Part shown: one piece after another, positions 23,401-35,000 of the stretch | How the letters are laid out: every line of letters starts with the position of its first letter | How positions within the stretch are numbered: the stretch's first letter is position 1 | Assembly (NCBI GenBank): GCA_965153455.1 | Contig: OZ234498.1 | Coordinates: 13,578,001 to 13,642,000, forward strand | DNA: 64,000 nt | Origin: Sphagnum compactum | Taxonomy: Eukaryota; Bryophyta; Sphagnopsida; Sphagnales | Direction: 5' to 3' | Translations under genes and position numbers: made by a program | The notes under the pieces: generated by a model | Databases searched by the model: none | What the model saw: the letters and a program-made list of their open reading frames with translations, nothing else | What the model was told of the DNA's origin: nothing

Positions 23401-26115
23401 TGTTAAAAAGGTATCCAGACCCCTAGGTGATATTCGGGGGAGGTTGAAAGCACTATAGACCCCTTGAAAGTAATTGCTATCAGGTTTTCCTTCTTTTTCA
23501 TCTTGCATTTTCTTTGTTTTACCCTCTACTCCTTGGATTATAAAATTGATATAAAAGTAGATCTGGTCTTAAACAGTAGACCCTTACTTTCCCCATTTTC
23601 ATTTGTATGACCTTTTACTTACTACTTGAATATGTGTAGTAAAATAAGAAAATGAAGGTAGTTCTTTACATGAGGTAATAAGGTGTCAACCTTGTCCCTT
23701 GGTCTTACCCCCTAGAGGAGGGGTAATGATTAAGGGCCACAATTTCACCCATTAACACAACTAATATGAAGTTATTGTCTATTCACATTCATAAGGGGAC
23801 CACCTCCCACCCCCCCAAACATGTAGGTTTTATAATGAACCTACTTAATATGTCAATTTCAAAGGGATTTGAATACACATGTTCATACCCAATATCCAAA
23901 TTGAAAAAACTTTAATAATAAGAAGTATGTTGAAATGGACATCTTTCATAACATTAATCTAATTCTTAAAATTAGGATTAGAAACAAAACCAGAATTTTA
24001 AAGAACCAAACTTAAAACTAAATTTCAAATTCCATTTTTCTCAAAAACCAATTTAATAAATTTTTTAAAACTGGAATTTTAGTTATTCATAAAAGTCAAG
24101 AACCACCCTTCATTTGTATTGAACCCCAAACATTTCATAAGTCAAATTTAATTTTGTTAGAATTTTGAATCAATATGTGTTTGATTATCAACACATGGGA
24201 CTAAGGAGGTGCCTTTTGGGATGTGTTAAATTCCAAGAATACCAAATTAAATTGGAAATTTTTAAAACATCCAATTTTTGGAATGTTTATTATCCTTGTT
24301 TGTTAGTTTAATGCCAAAATTCAATTATGTGTAGGGTAACACTTGAAGGGCAGGGCATTCCCAAATTAAGTTCCCATTTGAAGTGCATCCAAAGGGTGTT
24401 TACTTCTGAAATGCCCAATCCAAGGGTGTTTCCAAGTGTAATTTTTAAATATTTTTTATTGAAGATAAAAAAAAAAATGAAAGTCTTGCATTTCCAAAAA
24501 AAGAACACCCATTTTTTGTTTAAATAAGATTGTGTTTTACAATGCAACCTCCAAATCCCACTAAGAGTTGTTTGACAAGTTTTTATGCATTTGAAAGGTT
24601 GGATTTAATGTTAACTAGGTTTCATGTTTAGGGTTTGGTTGTTTTACCAATGTTTTTTTAAAGCTCAAGAAAGACTAGTCAAGAATTGATAACTAAAAGA
24701 ACATGCACTTTTGTCATAAGAAAGAACTATGACATGCTTGAAAACTACCCTACTTGAACTTTGGTTAATGTGAACTTTGACTTTCAATTCTTTTTTTTAG
24801 GGTAATTCCAAATTGATGTTAACGTCTTGTTAAAAAAAACAACAAACCCTTGTTGATTCACACTATTTTTTGGGCCTTGTTGCTTTTTTAATTATCTTTT
24901 AAATTAATATTTGTTAAGTTCATTAATTACATGTTAGTTTAATTTTGCAAGTTGTTTGTTGCTTTGTATTTGCATTGTTAGTTTATTGAAAGTCCTTGCA
25001 CTTTGCTTGTGTTCACTATTGTTTTATCTCATTCATTCACATTTTGCTAATGATCAATATTATCTCCTCTTATCCACTCGCATTTTGATAGAGTTCATTC
25101 AATTGTTGTTTCTTTTCACCTTGTACTCCAATGGTGCTCAACATGTGACATTAATTAAAAAAAATGTTTCTCACATCCAAGTTTCAGTTATTTACTTTTT
25201 TTTTCCAACCCCACCCATAAAACTGAAACTGGGGACTGCAAATATGTGGGAGAATACTAATAGCAACCCACCTGCACCAATCAAACTCTCTAGCCAATCC
25301 GAAACAAGGAGCAGTCAACATTGTTTCAAGGTCACAGCTGGATATGACTACTACTACACCTCATCCAAGATTTCCAGTGCAGGGCCACATAATAAATAAT
25401 AAGCACCAGTGGAGATGCTCTAAGGCATCCCTTACAAGAACAATTTCTAGTACTTTGCTATATAGGTTAGTACTCAGCTTTCTTTTTCTCAATGTGCTTG
25501 AAATATTGAGGCAAGTTGTGTGTAGGATAAGGGCCGAGGATGGGTGAATTCCCAAAGTAAGGGCCCCCAAGGCAGCAGCTGAGGGAGTGACCCACACTTA
25601 GAAACACCCCCTATCTGAGGATATCATATCACATCATTATTATTTTTCCTTCTTTGCCTTATGATAACCATCGGGTATCGTGAGAAGGGAAAACAAAAAA
25701 AAGGAGGAAAGAGGTAGGACATCTCAAAAAGCAAAACACTTGCTTTTGATTCCCCGCATTTCGATTTCCAAAATGTCCCACATTTCTATTCTATTACTAT
25801 AACTAATTAACATGCCCTCCCCTAACACTACAAAATTTTTGTCCAAGTCATTACAAACAATGCTCTAATAGATCACCTAATAGATGAATGTGTGCGGTTG
25901 CAATTTCCCTTTAATAATAGGGAATGGGAACATGGAACCAATATTGGTCGCATAAAACTATCTATTAAGAAACCCCCCCCCCCACCCCCAAGGTTTAGCT
26001 TCCTTTTTCTCACCACCATCCGAGCTTCAAGGCGAGCTTAGGAACGTGGAGATGCAAGGGAGCTTAGGAAAGTGGAGACACAAGGGAGCTTGAAGCTTCA
26101 ACCTAGTGGTAAAAG
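20446..26115. other. AT-rich gene desert, first part
   Basis: No gene is supported. The longest frames, such as 24956-25399, are hydrophobic and low in complexity, and start at a non-ATG codon. The stretch contains pyrimidine-rich tracts at 21.63-21.90 kb, a poly-C run near 25973-25989, and a short duplication (GGGAGCTTAGGAA, GTGGAGA-CAAGGGAGCTT) near 26040-26095. Confidence 0.45.
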
Positions 26116-26189
26116 CTCAAGGTTGAAGATAAGCTCCTTCCCTTTTCCTCCTTTTCGATTTTTTCAATCTTTTTTTTATTGCGAAAAAA

Positions 26190-27060
26190 ACGATGGTAAC
26201 AATGTCATCATCTTCTTTTGTCCTTGTTTTGTTGCGAAGAAGACGATGGCAGCAATGTCGTTGTCTTCTTTTGACCTTGTCTTGCTGTAAAAAAGATAAT
26301 GGCAGCAATGTTGTCGTCTTCTTCTTCTATTTGTTTGAAAAGAAGAAGAAGACCATAATGTCGTTGTCTTATTTTGTCCTTATTTTGTTGTGAAGAAGGC
26401 AATGGCAACAATGTTATTGTTTTTTTCTTCTCTCTATTTGAGAAGAAGAAAACGTTGTCGTTTTCTTCTCAATATTTGAGAAGAAGAAGATGACGACAAC
26501 AATGTCATTGTCTTCTTTTGTCTTTGTTTTGTTGCGAAGAAGACGATGGCAACTGTTGTCGTCTTCTTCTTCTCACTATTTGAGAATAGAAGATGACAAC
26601 ATTAATGTTGTCATATTTTTTGTCCTTGTTTTGCTGCGAAGAAGACGACAACAAGTGTTGTCGTCTTCTTCTTCTCACTATTTGAGAATAGAAGATGACA
26701 ACATTAATGTTGTCATATTTTTTGTCCTCGTTTTGCTGCGAAGAAGACGACGGAAACCATTGTCGTCTTTTTCTTCTCATTATTTGAGAATAGAAGATGA
26801 CAATAGTAATGTTGTCATCTTTTTTGTCCTTGTTTTGTTGCGAAGAAAATGATGGTAGCTTCTTGTCACTATTTGAAAAGAAAAAAACGACGACAACAAT
26901 GTCGTTGTTTTCTTCTATCCCTGTTTTGTTGTGAAGAAAATGACAGCAACAATGTCGTCGTATTTTTTTGTCCTTGTTTTGTTGCGAAAAAGACAACAAC
27001 ATTGTTGTTGTCTTTTTTTATCCTTCCTTTGGTGCAAAAAAGGCAACAACAAAGGTACCA
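26190..27060. repeat. Tandem array of about 102 bp with perfect palindromes
   Basis: The motif GTTTTGTTGCGAAGAAGACGA recurs at 26525, 26628, 26730 and 26832, a period of 102-103 bp; more diverged copies extend to both sides. Units contain GTCGTCTTCTTCTTCTCACTA and TTTGAGAATAGAAGATGACAA. Two carry an exact 22-bp palindrome (26593-26614 and 26695-26716). Both strands stay open over 120-165 codons because of the composition, giving low-complexity Arg/Leu or Ser/Gln peptides that I do not accept as proteins. Confidence 0.85.
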
Positions 27061-27790
27061 TCGCTTTTTTTTTTCCTATCGTCACTTTTTTTTTTGCTTG
27101 TTGTCATCAGCTCTTGCTGGTGCTCCTCTAAAAGGGAGAGCAACTCGCTTTTATGGTTTTACCTTTTGAAAAGGTAAAAAATTCAATATGGTTGTTTAGT
27201 AAGGTTTTTGTTTAGATATGTAGGATTGCAATGGGTAGATAAAGGAAATTGAAGAGGGTTTGTTGTGATTAGGGAATTCAAGAGCATAATGTTGTTGCAG
27301 TAGAATTGGCAATTGAGGAACAAAATGTTGTTCCATTAGAATTGGCAATTGAAAAATAAAATGTTATTACATCAAAATTAGGAATTAGGGAACCCAAAGT
27401 TGATGAAACAAATACTCAATGTAATTTAGAGTTGGCCTTGGTGATTGTGTCCAATCCAAGTGATAACATCCCTCCCAAAACAACTTGGGAATTTTCACTG
27501 AAAAATGGTAGGTTAGATTATTTCAAAATTTACATAAATTAGATTTTATTAAATTGATTTAAAAAATTTGTACAAAACTTCTAAATTTAATTATACCCAT
27601 GCCTTTCATCATTTGATGGAAGGCATAAGACTTTTGTTTGAAAGTTTTTTATTACAATACCTGAAAAGAATTTAATCTTGTTTGCAATACTTACATTTTA
27701 TTATGTGATCTTGTTTTTAAGGTTTAGGGTTAGTGTTTTGTATTAAAAAGTAAAAACTTTTTTTTGGGGGTTTGTGGTTTAGGTCTAGAG
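27061..27790. other. Intergenic DNA
   Basis: I see no gene here. A short internal repeat (AGAATTGGCAATTGA) occurs twice near 27303 and 27338. A possible splice-like junction (TTTAG) before 27780 could mark the 5' side of the zinc-finger pseudogene that follows. Confidence 0.35.
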
Positions 27791-28330
27791 ATTAAAATTG
27801 ACCCCATTCAGCCACCAACGCCCCCTTATGCACATGATATTACTAGTAAGGACAAGGAATGGAATAAGGAATGGCGATGTAAAATTGACAATTGCATCAT
27901 TGCATATGCTGCTAAATAGTTGTTAACCAAACATTTGAAGGAGGTGCATGGCTTAGTGAAAAGGAAGGCCAAACCCAAAAGGCCTTCAACTTCTACAAGA
28001 GGTTTTCAGCGTCAAAACCACATTAAAATGAACGTTCGCATCTTGGGAGGTGTCATGGCCATGCAAAGGTGGAATAATGAAAAGGTTGTTAGTCACACTC
28101 ATGCCAAAGCCTAACGCGAATGGGATGAATTGGGAATTGTTGCACAACAATGTCCACCATTATCAAAACCAACTTTGGTCAAATTGGCTTCAGATCAACT
28201 ATTGTAGGTGTTGGGTTTTAATGCTTAGGGCATGGGAAACGTGCCTCGAGATGTAGCATCACGGATGGAAAAGGACGAAAATTTATAAAAAAATGATCCA
28301 ATCGAATCGTTTTGCGTATGCATAAGGATT
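27790..28330 (+). pseudogene. Broken zinc-finger gene remnant, probably transposon-derived
   Basis: The forward frame reads EWRCKIDNCIIAYAAK, a TAG stop, then LLTKHLKEVHGLVKRKAKP. This is a C-X4-C...H-X4-H zinc-finger pattern interrupted by a stop where a tryptophan (TGG) is likely. After a charged linker the frame continues with RWNNEKVVSHTHAKA, another stop, REWDELGIVAQQCPPLSKP and KLASDQLL with further stops. Keeping one frame across several stops suggests a decayed coding sequence. BED/C2H2-type fingers of this kind are common in plant transposases, but I could not name the family. Confidence 0.5.
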
Positions 28331-29877
28331 GAAAATGGCATGGGATGTCAAAACTTGGGATAAAAAATTCCACCAAAATGACTCAAACATAAGAGTTGAC
28401 AATTGTATTGGATTTTCATGAATCTAAAATGATTCATGGAAGGCAAGAAAAAATAATAATTAATGTTTATTGTTTTTTTAAATTTCTTTCATCTAAGGTG
28501 TGTTAAAGTTTAATTTGGTGGTTTTTGAGTGTTTATAGGGTTCAGGGCACGACAAAAAAAAGTTTATTACAATTGCAATTCATGTCAAGATGCAACGTTG
28601 ACATCTGTACATTGTTCGTCACGTAACAAGGGTTGCAAAGGCAATAGTTTCTTAGTGAACTAAACATGACATTGTAGACAATGATATGGTTTAAGGTTTC
28701 CATTTTATATATGCTAGGTTTTTTTAACCCCTTCACTTTTTGGACTACCCATTTTTAAAACTCTGGTCCTTTGATATACTATCGAAAACCTTTTTTTTTC
28801 ATTGGGTTCTTTAACATTTTGTGATCCACCCATTTTTGTACATCTTTTATTAATATAATATTTTCTTCTAGTCACACTTGTTTGATGGGTATATGGTTAG
28901 TCATATATGTCTTCTTTTTTGTCATCTTCTTAATGTTTTAGATGTAGGAATCAAAATTTAAATAGTCCCATATGCACACTTTATTATTAACTTGTCTAGG
29001 GTTTACAAAGATCAATAATGTGTACATTGTGCAATACCTACATCCTTTTAATTCTAACTTACACAAGGTCATTCTAAATCTGTAATACTCACATATAGGG
29101 CTTCTAAATAGTTGTTAAATTATTTTACATCCATTGCAATATTTGCATCATAACGCACTTATTTATATTATGTTTAGGTTCAAATTACAATACTTGCATA
29201 CATGTTTCCTAATAGTTGTTGGGGTTTTTTATGTCCTTTGCAATATTCACATATGGGTTTAATAATAGTGCTAGTTTCCTTCAACACTATAATACCCATA
29301 ATGTTTTGTGGGCAGGAAAATCTTTAATGTCTAATATCATTTAATAATTATTTTAGATAATTAATGAATGAATAATTTTTTAAAATAATTAATGAATGAT
29401 TAGATAATTCATTTAAATAATTCATGCATGATTAAAGTATTTTTTAGATATTTGATGAATGATTAAATAATTATTTTAGATAATTAATGAATTTTCGGAT
29501 AATATTTCACATAAGTAAAAATTTATCAAAGAATATTTTAAATGATTAAAGAACGATCAAATAATTATTAAAGATAAATTATGATAAGTAATCATTTACA
29601 TTATTTAAAATAATTCTCTAATAATTACTTATTCATATGACATAATAATCTAGAAATATCAACAAATAATGTCATATAATTAAGGAATTATTAAAAAATT
29701 ATTTCAAATAATGTAAATGATGAATTATCCTATTTAAAAAATCATTTATTTCTTGACATTAATTAATTATTAATGATTATTTGGTTGAACCTTAATTATT
29801 TAGATAATTATTCATGATAATTAATTGTTATAAAATTATTTAAAATAATAATACATGTATATAAATAGACATAATTT

Positions 29878-30195
29878 GGGTACCCAAACCGTTTATTGGT
29901 TATTTTGAAGTGACCTTACATGTGGGTATTGCATTTAGGGTTGCATCTTCACCTAAAGGTACCTAAATCATCTATGGATTATTTCATAATGGACTTGCAT
30001 GTAAGTATTCCATCTAGGCCTTGGTCTTCATTCAAAGGCACCCAAATTACACATTGGTTATTTCAAAATGACCCTACATGTGAGTATTGCATTAAAGAAG
30101 GTTGGGTTTCCACTTAAGGTTACCTAAATCACCTATGGGTTATTTCGAAACAAACTTGAATATGGGTATTGCACTTAGGGCTACACATTCATATA
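29878..30195. repeat. Degenerate 79-bp tandem array, four units
   Basis: Units start at about 29878, 29957, 30036 and 30116 with GGTACCYAAATCA-like sequence. They continue with TATTGGTTATTTCAAAATGA, CTTACATGTGGGTATTGCAT and a TTAGG tail. Related TATTGCAT/ACATATGGG fragments occur from 29.0 to 29.3 kb, so the array may once have been longer. Confidence 0.75.
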
Positions 30196-33100
30196 ATTTT
30201 GCAATACTCGCAAACATACTTACTTTCATCTACTAAAAATTTGGCCTTAATTTTCTAATAATTAAACAAAACTTGTAATAAAATAAATAAAAAGATATGT
30301 CTCTCACCATTTGATAATATCTCTAAGCTGAATTTTTTCACTTTCTTTAAAAAAGATATAAAATGACATTGCATTGTTTTACATATGCCTAAACCCTAAA
30401 AATTTCCCCCCAAAATGCACCCTAGATTCATTTTAATTATTATAGACGTGTAAAAATATTTCAATTAATTTATATGTCCCAAACTGTAAACCTAAACCAT
30501 AATCTAATAATGTATACTTGTAATAATTATATAAAAAATGTAATTTTAAATAAAAAAATCTATTTACATGTATTTTCTTTTTAATATATATTTTTAAAAA
30601 TTCAAATTTAATATGTTATAATACAAAAAAGAATAGACATCAAACTATCATAAATGCTTAGTAGGCCTAGGTGGCTTAGGCTAATAAACTACCTACATAG
30701 CTAATAGGTTTACCTAATAAGCTAAACCACCTTGAACACCTACTTAAACCATCTAAAATACCAACCTAGAAGGCCAACATTAATGAATAAACTACATAAT
30801 AGGCCTACATTATGTAAGTAACCTATTAGGTACACTTAGGCTAGGCTACTAGGTAGTTAGTTAAATTACCTAAGAAGTAGCCTACTAACTTATTACGTAT
30901 GCTAGGTTAAGTTGTTTAGTTCGGTCAATGTCGACATTTTGATCAATTTGACAACCTTGGTTATGAGCTTCTATTGCTGCTGGTAATTTGTCTAGGTTAC
31001 AGATTCTTGGTTGGTAATTTCTTCCAAGCTATAGATTCTTGGTTGCCTTCTTTTGATTACTGTTGTGTTTCTTGGATAGTCGAATCATGTTCAGCTTCTC
31101 AAGGTGTTGAAAGCATTGCATAACAACTTGGCCTTCACAAACTTCCGAATCCACACAAACTTTGGCATGGCTTCCAAGAGCATATAAATAATCTCATACT
31201 TAGTTACTTGATAGTCCAACTCATACCCGAAACAAGATTTGAACATTTCTCAGAGGCTTTTAAGACAAAACCCTCCTTTGTGAACAGATTCAAGCATTAA
31301 CTCCTTATAGTCAGCTATCAACTTTGGAACACTATGGAAGTTAATTGGTTTTATTTTGTTAGGCTTCTTGTATTGTTTTTCTTCTTTTTCATTTGCTGAG
31401 ATGATGTTGCTACATTCTTCAAAAAAGGTGTAGTAGGAAAACGAACAATATTTTTTGTTACTTGAATTTCAGCCATCACATTACTAATTTCTGTAGCCAT
31501 CAATGTTGCTACAAAGCATTTGAGTTGTTGTTGCTACTGTGACTGCTTTCAAAACAAACTACGGAAATAGTTTGCAGGAAAAATGTCAACCACCAAGATG
31601 TTAAACCTCCATGCGTGTAACTAATGTACGACATCCTTGAATGCATCATCCTACAAGGTCGATATCATGTGCATCTTTGTGGGTGGTGAATGATCCATGG
31701 CTCACAACAACAAGTTGACATGATTCATCACCTTCACATTATTGGTACTCCCCTTCTCATTATACCCTATAAGCAATCCACTAAAAGCAAAATGAGTAAA
31801 ACACAAAAATATAATCTAACACAACACCATCACACATGATTATTCAAGTACTTCCATGAAGCTTCCAACACATGGTTGATTTCAAACCAGAGCTTCAAAC
31901 TTAATTGATTTGAATTAGTTGGATAGGTTGGTAATGGATTTGTTCGAAGAAAAGAGTTCTTGATGGAGCTTCAAACTTGAGTTGATTTTATGGTGCTTTG
32001 AGCTGATTTGATTTGTTCATGAGTTGGATTTTAACTTGTAGTCTCATAGAGATCTTGAGAAAAGAAGACATAGGTAACAATTTGCAAAGAACTTGAAAAG
32101 AATTTTTTTTGAATAAAGAAAATATATGGGAACGCATTTGTCGAAAACTTGAAAAAAAATCTTTTGAGCAAAGAAGAGATGGGTATCCAATTGGAGAAAC
32201 TTTGAGAAGAAGTCTCATGACAAGTTAAATTAGTGGGTGCAACACATAAGTTATAAATCCTATCAAGCAAGATCAGTTGTTGGAAGAAGGATTGCCTACT
32301 TTTGAATCTGCTAGAGATTTTCTACCCATAAAGTTGACAATGTTAATAATTTATTTTTTGGAATTTTTAAATTCTCATTAAAAAATAAAATTCATAAAAA
32401 AAAATTCACTATACATAACCATGGGTTTATGTATATAATTTAAATTTAATATATAAATTTAATCAATTTTAATCTTATTTAAAATAAATATGAGGATATT
32501 ATGTGTATTAAAATGAATCAACAATATACTTTTATAATATTTTTAATTATGTATAATGTGTTATTCAATATTTAAACTAATATTATACATCATAAAAAAT
32601 AAGGTTTAGATAAGGACTTGTGTTATATATTCATAAAATATAAAATATTATCAACCTATTGTATGATTATTTTAGCCTAAAAATTATTTATTATATATTA
32701 GAAATTTTTAAATAAAATTTCAATCATACATAGGATTAATATATGGGGGAGATCATTTTTCATTATTATGTGAATCATTAAAAAAAATAAAAAATCATGT
32801 GCTTTAATTATTATTTTTAAACATGCATTAAAATCTTATTAAATTAAAAACTTTATGTTTTTTGTTTTTTGAAATGAGTTTACAACTTTAAGAGGGAAAG
32901 ACATAAATATGTACATCATTAAAGAAATGATAAGCATGAACTTTTTATTTTTTGATTTCAATAAACTTTGAATTCTAGCATTAAGTAGTAAATTTTACAT
33001 TAAACCTTAAACCCCTGTACCATCAATGCGAATTTTTTTGCTTTACATTCATTTTTATTTATGTTAAATCATATTGTAAGGTGAATAAATAATTTTGAAA

Positions 33101-34721
33101 ACATGAATTTCATGATGTATTAAAGGGAAATCAAATATTTTTAAAATATTTTTTATGTTTCATGGTTAATTTGAATTATCACAATACAATACGAATATTG
33201 CATTTAAACAAAAAGGGTTAGAAAATATTAAACTCTAAAAATTATGGAACATATGGAAACAAAATATATTCATAATTATGCTATAGATATAAATAATTGA
33301 TAAGATAACAAAACCAATACAACGAGCAAAATTTAAAGCATAAACCTTAAACCTTAAAATATATGAACCAAATTCCTAAACCCTAAATCATAAGGCCTAA
33401 CTTTAAAAATCTAAATGATATTTTGCCATAAGCCTTATTAAAACCCTAACTATACAAACCATATCAAAAAATAATCCTAATGATGTATGCCCTAAACCCA
33501 GAAAACTATACAAATTAAATAATACAAAAAATATATATATATAAAATAAAATTTAACCAAATTTTTAAATTTTTAAACTACAAATATTTATTGACCAAAA
33601 GAAACAACCTTAATTATTTTTTTAAATCAAATAAATTTCGTAAAAAACCAAAAGAAAAGGTATGTCTTTTACATTTATGGGTGAAAGCACAGTAATGTGT
33701 ACAACTAAAAATACTTGCTAGTCCATGTGTCAAATGAATAGAAAGTAGAACCAAAACCCATCACAAAACTATTACACATTTAATCTTTTTAGTTAAATGA
33801 TTAATAACTAGATATTTCTTCATTATTACGCATTAATTTTTAAATTTTGCATTGTAAAAATAGGTTTCAAATAGACATTTCTAAATGCTAGCTTGTAAAA
33901 TCTACTTTTTGCAGTGTAAGATTTGATTCAAGTATGTGTCAAGTATATTCTACCAAAGAGAAAATAGATTTGTTTTTTGGGGATGCCTTTGAATATACAA
34001 TGATCTTTATGCTATAATTTCATACACGTATATTTCATTAATTTTTTTAATGAAAAAGTAGGTTTGACACCATATTGATGAGTCAACTTCAAACGTACTT
34101 ATTCCCTATTTTTGTTATTCCAATGTTTTTGAAATTTTGTAATTGATTTACAATAAACCTAATTAAGGGCTCAATAATTTCAAAATGAAATTTTAGAAAA
34201 AATTGAATTTAATTTCTTGTGTTTTCGTGAAAAAATGCCTCTTTTTTAACGATATTTTTCCATCAACTTTTTCTATATACTTTACCATGCTTTCACCCTT
34301 GTGTGATTTCTCCAAGCTTATTTTTTCCATTTTTTTTAAAGAACATATAGAATGAAATTGTATTGTTTCACATATGTCTAAACCTTAAAAAAATTCGCCC
34401 CAAATTAAATGTAGTTTAGGTTAATTATTATAGATTTGTGAAAAATTTGTTAATTAATTTATGTCTCACAAACCCTAAACCTAAACCATAATCCAACAAT
34501 ACATAGTTATAGTATTTACATGAAAAGATGTATTGTAATGTCCATTCCATAAATAAATTATGTAAACAAAATATAATAAAATATGCATCAACTAAAAAAA
34601 ATGGCTACAATTATGACATTGTTTCCACTATAAATTGTTTGTAATACCTACATATGGGGACTTATGTTCATCATCCATGAATTAGGGCGAACCTTAATAA
34701 ATTGATAAGTAGGATTTGGGG

Positions 34722-35000
34722 GGAGGGGGGGCAGTGAATAGGTAGTTAGTTAGGTATTTGGTTGTGCAAAAAACATAGGTAGGTAAGCATAATGGTAGGT
34801 GGGAAAGTGGGTGCATAAGTAGGTAAGTAAATATATAGGTAGGTAATTGGGTAGGTAGGCAGTTCAATAAGTAGAAAAGAAGCTCTAAAAGCAAGGTAGA
34901 TAGGCTACTAAAGTAGGTAGGCATGTAGGTAGGCATGTTAGTAGGTAAGAAGGAAATTACACTAACAAGGTAGTTAAATAAATAGGGAAGTTAGTATGTA
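34722..35000. repeat. Degenerate TAGG-rich simple repeat
   Basis: The tract is built from variations of TAGGTAGG and AAGTAGGTAAGT with occasional GGTAGGTAGGCA. A similar tract lies at 35.54-35.70 kb. It shows no coding sense. Confidence 0.7.

Noticed and set aside
24956-25399. 147-codon hydrophobic frame
   Set aside because: It starts at a non-ATG codon, changes from hydrophobic to unrelated sequence midway and has no recognisable domain.
26490-27002. Long open frames on both strands (up to 165 codons)
   Set aside because: They lie in the 102-bp array; the peptides are low-complexity repeats and both strands are open for the same compositional reason.
29330-29860. Regular-looking TTAATTATTTAAATAAT pattern, considered as a satellite or scaffold-attachment site
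   Set aside because: No fixed period could be established; AT-rich composition explains it.
31080-32270. Possible minus-strand transposase remnant
   Set aside because: Conceptual translation of several frames gave frequent stops and no family motif.
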